A DNA stretch of 64,000 nucleotides. Source: Mariniblastus sp964414815 (GTDB taxonomy: Bacteria; Planctomycetota; Planctomycetia; Pirellulales; Pirellulaceae). The first letter of the stretch is position 1, and every line of letters begins with the position of its first letter. The DNA is taken from assembly GCA_964414815.1 (NCBI GenBank), contig CAYPXY010000012.1:46891-110890 (forward strand). The letters run 5' to 3'. Of the stretch, positions 1 to 8,551 are shown one piece after another. Position numbers and translations under genes: made by a program. Below the pieces are notes generated by a model. It did no database searches, was not told where the DNA came from, and worked only from the letters and a program-made list of their open reading frames with translations.

Positions 1-335
1 GCGGCCTTCACGATCAACGCGAGTGAGTTGCTCGTAGCCGCCAGCTTCGCATTCGTTTTTGCCTTTCGTTCGCCACGATCCACGCCCTCCTCATCCGTCA
101 GCAGCGCAACGCAATCGGCGACTTCCGTTCCGAATTCCTCGTGAATAACCGCGATGGTAATTTCAGTATCCTCAACGGTATCGTGCAAGTAGCCTACGAT
201 TTGTGCGACGTCGCCAAAGGGAGCAAGTATATCCGCGACGGCATCAAGATGATACACATAGGGCTGTGTTCCGTACGGTTGGTCGCCATGTGCGGCCAGT
301 GCAAAGTCGCGAGCCTTTTTGACTGCTGGATTCAT
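1..335 (-). CDS. HD-domain protein, RelA/SpoT-type hydrolase-like (partial, C-terminus outside window)
   Basis: This gene runs off the left edge; 111 codons are visible, reading leftward from an ATG at 335. The translation begins MNPAVKKARDFALAAHGDQ and carries His29, the His51-Asp52 pair and Glu55-Asp56 in the context YLHDTVEDT. This is the metal-binding HD signature of (p)ppGpp hydrolases such as the SpoT hydrolase domain and the small MESH1-type enzymes. The known reaction of that family is removal of the 3'-pyrophosphate from (p)ppGpp. Whether this is a small stand-alone hydrolase or the start of a longer protein cannot be seen. No Shine-Dalgarno sequence precedes the ATG. A palindromic repeat element starts 18 bases upstream. 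Confidence 0.8.
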   Translation of the reverse strand, partial: MNPAVKKARDFALAAHGDQPYGTQPYVYHLDAVADILAPFGDVAQIVGYLHDTVEDTEITIAVIHEEFGTEVADCVALLTDEEGVDRGERKAKTNAKLAATSNSLALIVKA

Positions 336-352
336 TGGATCGAGCTTTCTGT

Positions 353-440
353 TGGAGTGCGGGACTTTTGTACCGCTGTCGTTTCTATGGCTTCGGACGG
401 TTTGGACCACCGATGAAATCCAAATATCCAAAGCGGTACA
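353..440. repeat. Palindromic MITE-like element, family TGGAGTGCGGGAC, copy 1
   Basis: The left end TGGAGTGCGGGACTTTTGTA matches the left end of the 104-bp element at 16897-17000. The inner segment of about 54 bases is its exact reverse complement, so the two copies are inserted in opposite orientations. The right terminal repeat is cut after AGCGGTACA. It lies in the gap between the HD gene and the glycosyltransferase. The rest of the gap (441-600) shows only a fragment (548-567) of another repeat also found at 6915 and 40481. Confidence 0.8.
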
Positions 441-600
441 TTATAACCTGCCAGCCCATGGTATACCTGTTCCCCGATGCACCGCGCGCCTTTGGGGGGG
501 CCGATAAAGCGATTTCGGCTTTGCAGTATTTTTTTGCGGCACCCCCCGACGGCTTGCGGCTAAACGTTTGGATTATCGCGAACGGTTGGCTAATTTCAGC

Positions 601-1779
601 CTAGGCCGCTTTTCGAAATGGAAGGACGGACCTTTCCTTTCGCAGGGATGTCCCGATGATGGATTCGCCGAGCTCTAGAATTCTGTCGCCGTAGTCCTCA
701 AATCGATAGCGGGTATGAACCCGTTCGAGCGCGCAGGCCGTAACGCCTTGGGCAACGGTTGGCTGGCTGACAAGCATCTGAATCAAACTGGCTGCCTGCT
801 GATAATCCCCGTAAGGAATCAGATATCCAGCCCCATCGGAAATCGCTTCCTTGACGCCTCCCGATCCGTCGAACGCAACGATGGGCAAGCTTGCCGCCAT
901 CGATTCGTGAATGACACAAGGAAACGGATCGACACGAGAAGTCAACAAAAACGCATCCGCGCCCATAAACCACGGTTCGACATCGGACTGTTCACCGATG
1001 AAATGCACACGGTTCTGGACCCCCGCCGTTTCAAGATCAATTTGAAGATAGTGAAACAACGAGTGCGCCCATCGCGGACCTTGGCCCAACCACACGAAAT
1101 GAATCGGTTTGGATTGAGAAGTCGTCGTGGAAACCTGCCGGGCGATCGCCGCAAAATGATCGCAACCCTTACGAAGGTCGATCGTGCCACATCCAAGAAC
1201 AATCGCTGCATTCTCAGGCACCCCCAACTCATTGCGAATTTGTTCTCGTGCCCGATCGCGATTCAGACGTGTCCCGAAACCAGAATCCAGCAAACCTTGA
1301 GGTAGCACCAAGGTCTTGCCATGCGGCATAGGCGTCAATGCACTGGTTTGCTCGTGAACCGTATGACAGGGGAAAATGATCTTCTGTGCCGTGTCAAATA
1401 CGGCGCGATAATCCGACTCGGAGTACGAGGACGGCAATTCGTGAATCAGGAAAATGGCCGGAATTCCGTAGCGAGCCAGTTCAACCGCCACCGCACGCGA
1501 TTCCATGCTGTTGCAAATCGCCAGCACCGGTAGATTGCCTCTCTCACGAAACACAGCCTGCTTGATACGCAAACTCAGCTCTTCTGAAGGCTGGGAGGGC
1601 AGGTTGAAACAATCGACCGTTGAGTATTCGGTAAACGAGGCTGCCAGATGACCTCCACTCAACAGAATCGTTTCGCAGGTTACATCCGTCTTGGCTTGAA
1701 AGTGCTTGAGAATATTGAGGATGATTTTCGGCGCACCCGTTAACGTAGCTTCATGCGACACGAACAACACTCGCTGCAT
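601..1779 (-). CDS. Glycosyltransferase family 4
   Basis: This is a GT-B fold glycosyltransferase of family GT4, expected to move a sugar from a nucleotide-sugar donor to a glycan or lipid acceptor at the cytoplasmic membrane. The N-terminal nucleotide fold opens with VLFVSHEATLTGAPK. The C-terminal Rossmann domain has GCGTIDLRKG near residue 196 and the donor-binding region ADAFLLTSRVDPFP followed by HESMAASLPIVAF around 271-300, where the conserved E-x7-E motif is partly kept. I chose the ATG at 1779 because the family starts directly at this beta strand; an in-frame ATG at 1857 would add 26 basic residues with no counterpart. The acceptor is unknown and no neighbouring polysaccharide genes help. 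Confidence 0.8.
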   Translation of the reverse strand: MQRVLFVSHEATLTGAPKIILNILKHFQAKTDVTCETILLSGGHLAASFTEYSTVDCFNLPSQPSEELSLRIKQAVFRERGNLPVLAICNSMESRAVAVELARYGIPAIFLIHELPSSYSESDYRAVFDTAQKIIFPCHTVHEQTSALTPMPHGKTLVLPQGLLDSGFGTRLNRDRAREQIRNELGVPENAAIVLGCGTIDLRKGCDHFAAIARQVSTTTSQSKPIHFVWLGQGPRWAHSLFHYLQIDLETAGVQNRVHFIGEQSDVEPWFMGADAFLLTSRVDPFPCVIHESMAASLPIVAFDGSGGVKEAISDGAGYLIPYGDYQQAASLIQMLVSQPTVAQGVTACALERVHTRYRFEDYGDRILELGESIIGTSLRKERSVLPFRKAA

Positions 1780-2034
1780 GGGCGCCGTGTTGCTGCCAAT
1801 CGATCGTCGTGATCGCCGAGGAAAGAGCCGCATAGGAAACAAGAATGAGAAAATCAATCGATTGATCGCAAATTACGAACCATTTCGTTTTTGCCAGACC
1901 TTCCGGTCCCAAGGAAAAGTTCGGCAATTCAACCGGTAGGCAGAACTGCCCCCAACGGTTTGCTCATTATACGGAATTTGCCAGTAAACCGGAAAGTGAA
2001 CCGATGCGGATTAGGTAAAGTCTACCGGTTCGCC

Positions 2035-3561
2035 TTAGCCGATTCTCAGGCTCGATTCCAATCGACTGACCACATCTTTTGCCCGATAGGTCGCGTGGGG
2101 TAAAGCGACACCGGAATTGGCTTCGAGCCATTGGTTGACTTTCTTTTCCGCCGCAATCACCGTTGAATGACTCCGCCCACCAAAATAGTTGCCGATGTCG
2201 GCGTAAGCAGAGGACGTATAGTGCCGAGATAAATACATCGCCAACATGCGGGCTGAACTGATCGACTTATGACGGCTGGTGGACTTCAGATCGGCTGGCT
2301 TCAAACCGCACAACTCGCAAACGGCCGATTCAATCCGTGCCAACGATACGGAGTGTACCCGATCCATCGCGAACAAGTCGTTGAGCTGCTCATAGGCAAC
2401 TTCGGTCGTCACCAGGTTTCCCGTCGAAAGGTACCACGCATACAGTCGATTGAGAGCCCCCGAAACCCGACGGACATCGTGCGAAAGCCGCTCGCAAATC
2501 AGCTCAATCACCGTTGCCGGAAACGTGATTTGGCGTTCATCACACAACTGTTGGGCAATCTTGACGCGTCCCTCAAGTCCCGGATACCGCAACGGGCAAC
2601 TCAGTCCTGCATTGAGTCGCGTTCCCAGTTCGCTACTGAGCGCACTCAGCTCAATCGGAGGACGATCCGCAGATACGATCACCTGTTTTCCATTCCGCGC
2701 GAGTTCATCAATCGTATGCTGAAACTCGATGATGGTCGCCCGCTTACCCGCCAGAAACTGAATATCATCGATCAACAGCAAATCCAGATCGCGATACTTG
2801 CGACGAAACATCGGCAATCCTGAACCGCCTCGCAAGGACGCGACGAAGGAACTGGTAAACTGTTCGGCCGACTGGATCAAGCATCGTTTCAATCGACGCC
2901 GGGTACGAAACTCCATCAAGATCGATTCGAGCAACCGGGTCTTTCCACAGCCTGTCGGACCATAGATTAAGAACGGAGAGAACTGACCGGGCTGCTCAAG
3001 AATCTGTGTCACTCCCGCTTCGGCCAGTCGGTTTTCACCCCCGAACCAAAATGATTTCAGATTCCGGTCACGTTTGGCCGGCTCACGCTTGTCCGACCGT
3101 TGTTCCGCTTGTTGCTCCACGACCGCCGCAGAAGCTTCTTCATTCTCGATGGGCAGCAACCCAAGCTGCTTCATGCCGGACTGGGAAGCACTGTCACCGG
3201 CTTCGTCGCTGGCCTTGATCTGGCTCGCCGCTTTTCCACTTGTGACGCGGTGGGTGCTTCGGTTTGCAATTCGATATTCGATCTGATAGTGGGGGCCACA
3301 AGTTCGATCAACCACCTCGCGAACATCTGAACCGAATGTCTGCTTGATGCGACTGAGTGAGAACGTGCTTTCGGCATACACGACGACTCGAAATTCTGGT
3401 TCCGGTTTACCGCGATCTCCTGAAACTTTAAAGCTCTCCTTGCCTCCGAACCACATATCGAACCGCTCCCGCCCGATTCGCTCAACCAGTTGCCGGACGA
3501 TCACGTCGATGACGCTCACGTCAAGCTCGGTTGCGGAAAATGTAAGTGGCTGGGTCGACAA
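2035..3561 (-). CDS. dnaA: Chromosomal replication initiator protein DnaA
   Basis: DnaA is the AAA+ initiator that binds DnaA boxes at oriC, opens the duplex and recruits the helicase. At 508 residues it has normal length. It shows an N-terminal domain I (about 15-95), a low-complexity linker (about 105-165), Walker A GPTGCGKT at 201-208, Walker B LLLIDD at 261-266, and a C-terminal DNA-binding domain with the DnaA signature around residues 435-470, ending GNYFGGRSHSTV. The gene stands alone: neither dnaN nor recF follows it, which is common in planctomycetes. The 537-base gap upstream is AT-rich near 3800-3860 and could hold the promoter. Confidence 0.95.
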   Translation of the reverse strand: MSTQPLTFSATELDVSVIDVIVRQLVERIGRERFDMWFGGKESFKVSGDRGKPEPEFRVVVYAESTFSLSRIKQTFGSDVREVVDRTCGPHYQIEYRIANRSTHRVTSGKAASQIKASDEAGDSASQSGMKQLGLLPIENEEASAAVVEQQAEQRSDKREPAKRDRNLKSFWFGGENRLAEAGVTQILEQPGQFSPFLIYGPTGCGKTRLLESILMEFRTRRRLKRCLIQSAEQFTSSFVASLRGGSGLPMFRRKYRDLDLLLIDDIQFLAGKRATIIEFQHTIDELARNGKQVIVSADRPPIELSALSSELGTRLNAGLSCPLRYPGLEGRVKIAQQLCDERQITFPATVIELICERLSHDVRRVSGALNRLYAWYLSTGNLVTTEVAYEQLNDLFAMDRVHSVSLARIESAVCELCGLKPADLKSTSRHKSISSARMLAMYLSRHYTSSAYADIGNYFGGRSHSTVIAAEKKVNQWLEANSGVALPHATYRAKDVVSRLESSLRIG

Positions 3562-4098
3562 AGTTACGTCCTGTCATTTTATCGGCCCGCCCTTCGCCAT
3601 TGAAATCAACCGTACAACGGAATTCATTCCGTTCCAGCTTCGTAAAACAGAATCAATTCCGTTCTACACAATCGATCTTCCAGAGAGTTGCGTCCCGCGT
3701 TTTGTGTTGCCAAGCTCACTTCATCGAGTAAACGAGCAACGAGTCAAACTGATGAAGAAGGATTCTAAAATTGCTAGCACTGTTGTCAAACGGGCAACTC
3801 AAAAAAGAGGGCAACTTTTTCGCAAAAATTTTTTTGTAGCTGATTGCCGTCAAAAAAATTGACAAACTCCACCAGAAATTTTCAGGCTCCCAAGAGCCGA
3901 TCAGTGGAAAAACTGTCAACCGATGACGTGCCAATCGATGGCCAACGTGGGAGAGACCTCCCGGTCTGTCGATAGCGTAGAAAAATACGCAGAAAATGAC
4001 AGGTTAGAAGCCTCTGCATAGGAAAGGACTCCTGCACAGGAAATGACAGGCTGGAAGCCTATCCCACGAAATTGTAGCGAATCCCCGTTTTGCAGTTC
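3562..4098. other. Intergenic region upstream of dnaA: AT-rich tract and a short direct repeat
   Basis: No gene is supported here. The stretch 3800-3860 is very AT-rich with runs of A and T. Reading towards dnaA, TTGACA-like hexamers occur near 3912-3918, but no convincing -10 box follows at the right spacing. A direct repeat (GACAGGTTAGAAGCCT at about 4000, GACAGGCTGGAAGCCT at about 4046) resembles dispersed repeats seen in other planctomycetes. No exact TTATCCACA DnaA box was found, so an origin cannot be claimed. Confidence 0.5.
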
Positions 4099-5130
4099 CT
4101 AATTCGATGAAGGATGAGAACCGGCGATTAACGCCCGGAATTCCTCGCTCAATTCAAATGATCCATTGGGATTGTTGATTTCCATCACCAAACCTACTTG
4201 CTGGACCACATTTTCGCGTTGCAGCACGTCGGGCGTTTTCATCAACAGGCCTCCCGTCATTCGCCGCCAGCTTTTTGCGAGGTAAAACCCGGCCAATGTT
4301 GTCGGTTGCTGGGCAAAGCTGAATTTTGTTGTCAACAAGGACAGCAATTTTTGCGGATCGCCCGCCCATCCGCGAAACGTAATCCGCTGAAGCTGTTGTC
4401 GTTCGTCAAAATAGTAGGTCAACGATCCGTGTAAATCCCATGAATGGGTCCCCGTCACCAACGCCACTCTCATCCCGCTCAGGCCAGACGTTGCCGGCAC
4501 GGTGGAAACTCGCTTCCAGCGTTGCTGAACCCATTGTCTGGAAATATCAAACCGGAAAACCTCGTTGAAATCGGTGACAGGTAAATTCTCCAGCGGCGGA
4601 GCCGTCAGATCTGGCCCATAGGCGTTTCCGGGGAACACAAACGTCTGAGCCGCTCCGTAATCAGGAGTCATCTGGGAAAAATCGATCGGGGGCTGAACCG
4701 GCATCATCTGATCGAAGTATCCTGTAACGGGCGGCCCCTCCATCGGGTGCGGCCGAACCGGACTCGCGTTGTAAGAGGCTCGAAGCGCCGGTGAACTCGC
4801 ATTAAAGCTGGCAGGCTGGAAAGGCTGTTCCGCTTGCGCAATCTGGGGACGAGCGGACAGGTTGCGAGAACTTGCACCGAGATCGGCTTGATCTGCTTGA
4901 GAGAATAAGGGAGCCTGCGGATTGGCATGTCCCCAATCGCCGTCCCGATCGTTCTGAATCGTAGAGATCAGTCTAAAAGGCGAATGATTTCCTGTGTCAT
5001 CATGCTGTGCTACGTCACTGTACGGATCGCCGTCCAGTTGCCCTTCACGCGATTTCATTTCGTGATAGACCATCGGCGCAGCAAAAACCACAACCAGCAG
5101 TATCAGCATCAACGAAGAACGTCCCGACAT
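4099..5130 (-). CDS. Membrane-anchored protein of unknown function
   Basis: This 343-residue protein starts with a short polar head and one hydrophobic segment (about 6-22, LMLILLVVVFAAPMVYH). A long, low-complexity, Pro/Ser/Gln-rich linker (about 30-190) follows. The C-terminal domain (about 195-335) looks folded, with alternating strands such as RVALVTGTHSWDLHGSLTYYF. The layout suggests an N-terminal anchor with the globular part outside the cytoplasm. I do not recognise a catalytic motif. It resembles planctomycete-restricted families of unknown function, possibly DUF6690, but that assignment is from memory of general layout and is uncertain. Confidence 0.7.
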   Translation of the reverse strand: MSGRSSLMLILLVVVFAAPMVYHEMKSREGQLDGDPYSDVAQHDDTGNHSPFRLISTIQNDRDGDWGHANPQAPLFSQADQADLGASSRNLSARPQIAQAEQPFQPASFNASSPALRASYNASPVRPHPMEGPPVTGYFDQMMPVQPPIDFSQMTPDYGAAQTFVFPGNAYGPDLTAPPLENLPVTDFNEVFRFDISRQWVQQRWKRVSTVPATSGLSGMRVALVTGTHSWDLHGSLTYYFDERQQLQRITFRGWAGDPQKLLSLLTTKFSFAQQPTTLAGFYLAKSWRRMTGGLLMKTPDVLQRENVVQQVGLVMEINNPNGSFELSEEFRALIAGSHPSSN

Positions 5131-5401
5131 TCAAACCTCTTGGAATCGATGGTCTTTATTTCGGTTCAGCCGCTTGAGAAACCGAGTATCAATGATGAGG
5201 AAATCGGCCAGTTTCGAAAAATGGTTTTCCAGTATTTGGTTTTGGCGGCCAAAAGAGAAATCACCCGTTTTGCACGTTAGGCAAACTGAGACGATTTGAG
5301 AATCTGTAAGGCGAGTTCCTACCTGAATCGCAATCCAGACACTATACTGGCTGAACAAAGGACACTTCTCGGCAAACACCCCCCATATCACGTCAAAAGA
5401 C

Positions 5402-5582
5402 CCCAGCGACCTTGGTCGCTGGTGAATCAGTTTGGAAGCTAGAAGAGAAACCAAGCACCCTCCGTCTTGGCTTCCCTAGATGCGTCGCCGCAACGGCGGC
5501 GACGCATCTGGGGAAGCTGAGTGGTTTTGTTGGCGTTATTCTAGCTTTCAAGTTGATTCACCTGCCAGACAAGCTGGCAGGG
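5402..5582. repeat. Composite palindromic element with 24-bp terminal inverted repeats
   Basis: An inverted repeat of about 24 bases (GGTGAATCA...AGCTAGAA at 5421-5444, its reverse complement at 5539-5562) encloses a second strong hairpin at 5471-5516, whose arms read CTTCCCTAGATGCGTCGCCG and its near-complement. Two smaller hairpins flank it: CCAGCGACC/GGTCGCTGG at 5403-5422 and CTGCCAG/CTGGCAG at 5562-5581. A relative of the last one occurs at 50036-50055. The remainder of the 514-base gap (5131-5644) shows no gene. Confidence 0.75.
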
Positions 5583-5644
5583 ATCTTCTATTTTGGTAGC
5601 GATCAGCAAGAAGTGTCGAACAAAGACCTGAATCAAAAAACCAA

Positions 5645-6871
5645 ATGCCTCCTTCCGTTATCGACGACTTTCACTGGCTGATCTCGCCTGCCGCAGCCTC
5701 GCTGTTGCGGCAAACTCAAGATCAATTCGCCGAAAGGATGAATGTCGTCCGGATTGCCAAATGCCTCCGAAAAAGCACGACTTCGAGTCGCGCCGCCATT
5801 GTCATGGAACAGGCTCAGCTTCGCTTGCGGGCCATCCGAAAGTTCCCGGATGCTGATAATATGTTCTTCACGCGGCGCGGACTCGAACAGTCTACGGACG
5901 CCGATCTAGCCGCCTATAAGCGAATTCGATTCAATGGGGCTGAATCGGTGGTAGACGTTTGTTGCGGTATCGGAGGCGATTTGATGGCCTTGCTGGGACG
6001 TGACGGAGCTCGCCTCACAAGCGGTATCGATTCCGACCCGATTGTTGCCCTGTTTGCAAAATGGAACTGCGAGCGGCGAGTCAGTTCCAATGCAGCTACC
6101 TGCTCGGTCACTCAACAGGATTTTGCATCACTGGAGCTGGAAAACTGGGATGCCATCCACTGCGACCCGGATCGGCGAGTCAACGAGCGTACCGTACTCG
6201 GCTCACGATTCTCGCCATCGTTACAGGAAATATTTGCTCGCGTCCGCAAGGATCAAAAACTGGCAATCAAAATCGCACCTGCGACTCATGCGTCGCAAGA
6301 CTGGCCTGCGGAAATTGAACGGGAATGGATTGGCAGTCGCGACGAATGCAAACAGCAAGTCGTCTGGCACGGTGGATTCTGTTCTCAACCGGGCCGGCGA
6401 ACCGCAACGATGGTCAAAGGAAGTTCGGTTTATCAAATCACGGGAGACGATCGCTCGTTGTCTCAAACCGTTGAAGTCACCCGAGCGATCAAGCGGTACA
6501 TCTACGAACCACACCCCACCGTTCTCGCGGCCGGCCTGACGAACGAACTGGCATGCCGATGCGGGCTATCGCGAATGGATCCTGAAATCGCCTATTTGAC
6601 CGGCGACGCGCAGCAATCCCATCGTATGATGACCCGTTTTGAAGTCGTCGAAGCGTTTCCGCTGAGCGTGAAGAAAACGATTGAGTTCCTGAAAAGCAAG
6701 TCGGTTGGCCGAGTCGAAGTTAAAAATCGAGGTCTGTCGAAAGTCGTTTTTGAGCACTACAGCCGGCTGAAGCTCTCTGGTCCCTATCAGGCAACGCTCA
6801 TTTTAACGCGGATCGGGCTCGACCAATGGGTCGCCATCACCCGCCGCTCGGCGGCCGATTTTCCCGATTAG
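5645..6871 (+). CDS. Class I SAM-dependent methyltransferase with THUMP-like C-terminus
   Basis: This 408-residue protein has a helical N-terminal region (1-95), then a Rossmann methyltransferase core. The SAM-binding motif I is VVDVCCGIGGDL near residues 98-109, with an acidic motif II (GIDSDP near 122) and a motif IV-like HCDPDRR near 177. The C-terminal part (about 300-405) matches the THUMP-like domain seen in a widespread family of uncharacterised methyltransferases, pointing to an RNA substrate. The target base is unknown. The start is the first ATG of the frame; no clear ribosome binding site precedes it. Confidence 0.8.
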   Translation: MPPSVIDDFHWLISPAAASLLRQTQDQFAERMNVVRIAKCLRKSTTSSRAAIVMEQAQLRLRAIRKFPDADNMFFTRRGLEQSTDADLAAYKRIRFNGAESVVDVCCGIGGDLMALLGRDGARLTSGIDSDPIVALFAKWNCERRVSSNAATCSVTQQDFASLELENWDAIHCDPDRRVNERTVLGSRFSPSLQEIFARVRKDQKLAIKIAPATHASQDWPAEIEREWIGSRDECKQQVVWHGGFCSQPGRRTATMVKGSSVYQITGDDRSLSQTVEVTRAIKRYIYEPHPTVLAAGLTNELACRCGLSRMDPEIAYLTGDAQQSHRMMTRFEVVEAFPLSVKKTIEFLKSKSVGRVEVKNRGLSKVVFEHYSRLKLSGPYQATLILTRIGLDQWVAITRRSAADFPD

Positions 6872-7269
6872 CTGCGCTATCGTTAAACCGCGCCGTTCAC
6901 GAGACGCAAAACTGTTTAGCCGCAAGCCGAAGCCGACCCTCCAGTCGTTTGCAGCGACCGCGAGAATCCGATCAACTCATGATCGAAACTGAAAGTTCGA
7001 GAGATGGTCGGCGTAGGCGCGACGGCGGTGCGCAATCTCCGCAAGTAACCAACCTGCCAGTGAAATAACAACAAACCAGTGCCCGCCGCGCCTTTGGCGG
7101 ACGCCATTGGTGATGCCTCCAAAATTCGAACCATACCAGAACTCGTTGGCAAACATGTGCATTTTCTAACACATCTATTCACAAGATGGGAGACATTTAA
7201 GCCGACTTATTATACAATGCGGACATTATTCGTTCGTAATCTCTATGTCCTCTTTGCTGGCTTGATTTC
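6872..7269. repeat. Intergenic region with dispersed repeat TTTAGCCGCAAGCCGAAG (about 6915-7030)
   Basis: The segment 6915-7030 is an imperfect palindrome whose left end TTTAGCCGCAAGCCGAAGCC and right end GGTCGGCGTAGGCGCG recur at 40481-40590. A fragment of the left end is also found at 548-567 on the other strand. The rest, 7031-7269, shows no gene; a TATACAATG-like sequence at about 7212 could be part of the promoter of the downstream peptidase. Confidence 0.6.
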
Positions 7270-8427
7270 ATGAAACCATCGGTTGCCTATTTAATGGCCG
7301 GAATTCCGGAGAAGAACTCAGCGTTTTATCACGCCATTCGATTCAGTGTTGGCGATCCCGCTGCCTTTGTAACGCTCAACGGAAACGGGCCTCCTCAATC
7401 CATCCTGATTCTGCGCGACATCGAAATGCATCGCGCCCGCAAACATGCTCGGGCAGATCAGGTCGCCTGTCCCGCCGATTTTGCACCCGAAGGCGGATTA
7501 TCCGGTGACCGCGAAACGGCGACCGCTCAGGCAACGGCCGAGTACCTTCGTCGAAACGGAATTCAATCGGTGATCGCCGATCGAACTCTACCGCTGATCT
7601 ATGCCGACTTGATCCGTGCGGCGGGAATCGATGTTCAGTGCGATCTCAACCGCGGCATCATTGATCGCCGAGCCAAGGACGAACATGAGGTTGCGTGTTT
7701 GCGCGAAGCGCAAGCGGTCACAGAAAGCGCGATTGAGATGGCTTGCCGCCTGATCGCGAAAGCCAAAGCGGACAAGGATGGCGTTCTGATTCACGACGGT
7801 GCACCGCTGACGAGCGAACGTATGCGTTTTGAGATCGACGTACACCTACTCAAACAAGGCTACTCCAATCCGCCCAGTATTATCGCCGGTGGCCCGCAAG
7901 GTGCTGACTGCCACGACCACGGGCACGGACCGCTTCGAACCGGCGAGCCTGTCATCGTCGACATTTTTCCGCAAAACAAGTCGACCCGTTATCACGGCGA
8001 CTGCACGCGAACGGTCGTTCATGGCGAAATTTCCGACACGCTGAAAAAGATGCACGAAGCCGTCGTGGCTGCAAAAGCCGCCGGCACGAAAGCAACCCGA
8101 GCGGGAGTCACGGGCGAGTCGGTCCATGTTGCCACTATCGACGAAATCAAACGTCATGGCTTCAGTATTGGCCTACCCAAGGACTCCGATGCCGATGAAT
8201 ATTGTGCGATGGTGCATGGCACCGGCCACGGCATCGGGCTCGAAGTCCACGAACCTCCGCTGCTCGATTTCAAAGGCCCCGAGCTGGTTGTTGGAGACGC
8301 TTTGACCATCGAGCCGGGCGTCTACTCGAAAGCCATCGGCGGTATCCGCGTGGAAGACATGGTCATCGTCACTCAAAACGGCTGCGAGTCGTTGAACAAG
8401 CTGCCTGAGGGGTTGACCTGGACTTGA
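7270..8427 (+). CDS. M24 family metallopeptidase (Xaa-Pro aminopeptidase-like)
   Basis: This is a pita-bread fold peptidase of family M24B, expected to remove the residue before proline from peptide N-termini in the cytoplasm. It has 385 residues: a creatinase-like N-terminal domain (about 1-130), then the catalytic domain. All five expected metal ligands are in place: the two Asp in VDIFPQ...GDCTR (about 230 and 244), His in HGTGHGIGLEVHEPP (about 319), Glu in EPGVY (about 348) and Glu in RVEDMV (about 362). It ends 7 bases before the ECF-sigma remnant and has no evident operon partner. Confidence 0.9.
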   Translation: MKPSVAYLMAGIPEKNSAFYHAIRFSVGDPAAFVTLNGNGPPQSILILRDIEMHRARKHARADQVACPADFAPEGGLSGDRETATAQATAEYLRRNGIQSVIADRTLPLIYADLIRAAGIDVQCDLNRGIIDRRAKDEHEVACLREAQAVTESAIEMACRLIAKAKADKDGVLIHDGAPLTSERMRFEIDVHLLKQGYSNPPSIIAGGPQGADCHDHGHGPLRTGEPVIVDIFPQNKSTRYHGDCTRTVVHGEISDTLKKMHEAVVAAKAAGTKATRAGVTGESVHVATIDEIKRHGFSIGLPKDSDADEYCAMVHGTGHGIGLEVHEPPLLDFKGPELVVGDALTIEPGVYSKAIGGIRVEDMVIVTQNGCESLNKLPEGLTWT

Positions 8428-8434
8428 CGAGTTT

Positions 8435-8551
8435 ATGGATCACCAGCAACTGACGCTCCAGGTTTACGACGAGTTGCGACGACTGGCGGCGGCTCAGCTT
8501 GCCAACGAACGAATCGACCACTTCCCCGAGGCCGATCATGAACGAACGTGA
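8435..8551 (+). pseudogene. ECF sigma factor remnant (38 codons)
   Basis: A short frame starting at an ATG reads MDHQQLTLQVYDELRRLAAA and continues to a TGA that overlaps the start of the kinase gene. The stretch VYDELRRLAAAQLANER is typical of the beginning of region 2 in the planctomycete/acidobacterial ECF sigma subfamily, whose members are about 190 residues long and commonly precede Ser/Thr kinases of the kind found next. Everything after residue 30 is lost, so no -10 or -35 recognition region remains. It is most simply a deletion remnant whose 3' end now overlaps the kinase start by 14 bases. Confidence 0.65.

Noticed and set aside
715..1305. A 196-codon plus-strand frame within the glycosyltransferase gene
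   Set aside because: Antisense shadow; the minus-strand product has clear GT4 motifs.
3562..4098. A definite oriC next to dnaA
   Set aside because: No exact DnaA boxes; only AT-richness and position, which are not enough.
5131..5454. A 107-codon minus-strand frame ending at the start of the 343-residue protein
   Set aside because: Covers palindromic repeat sequence and has no protein-like pattern.
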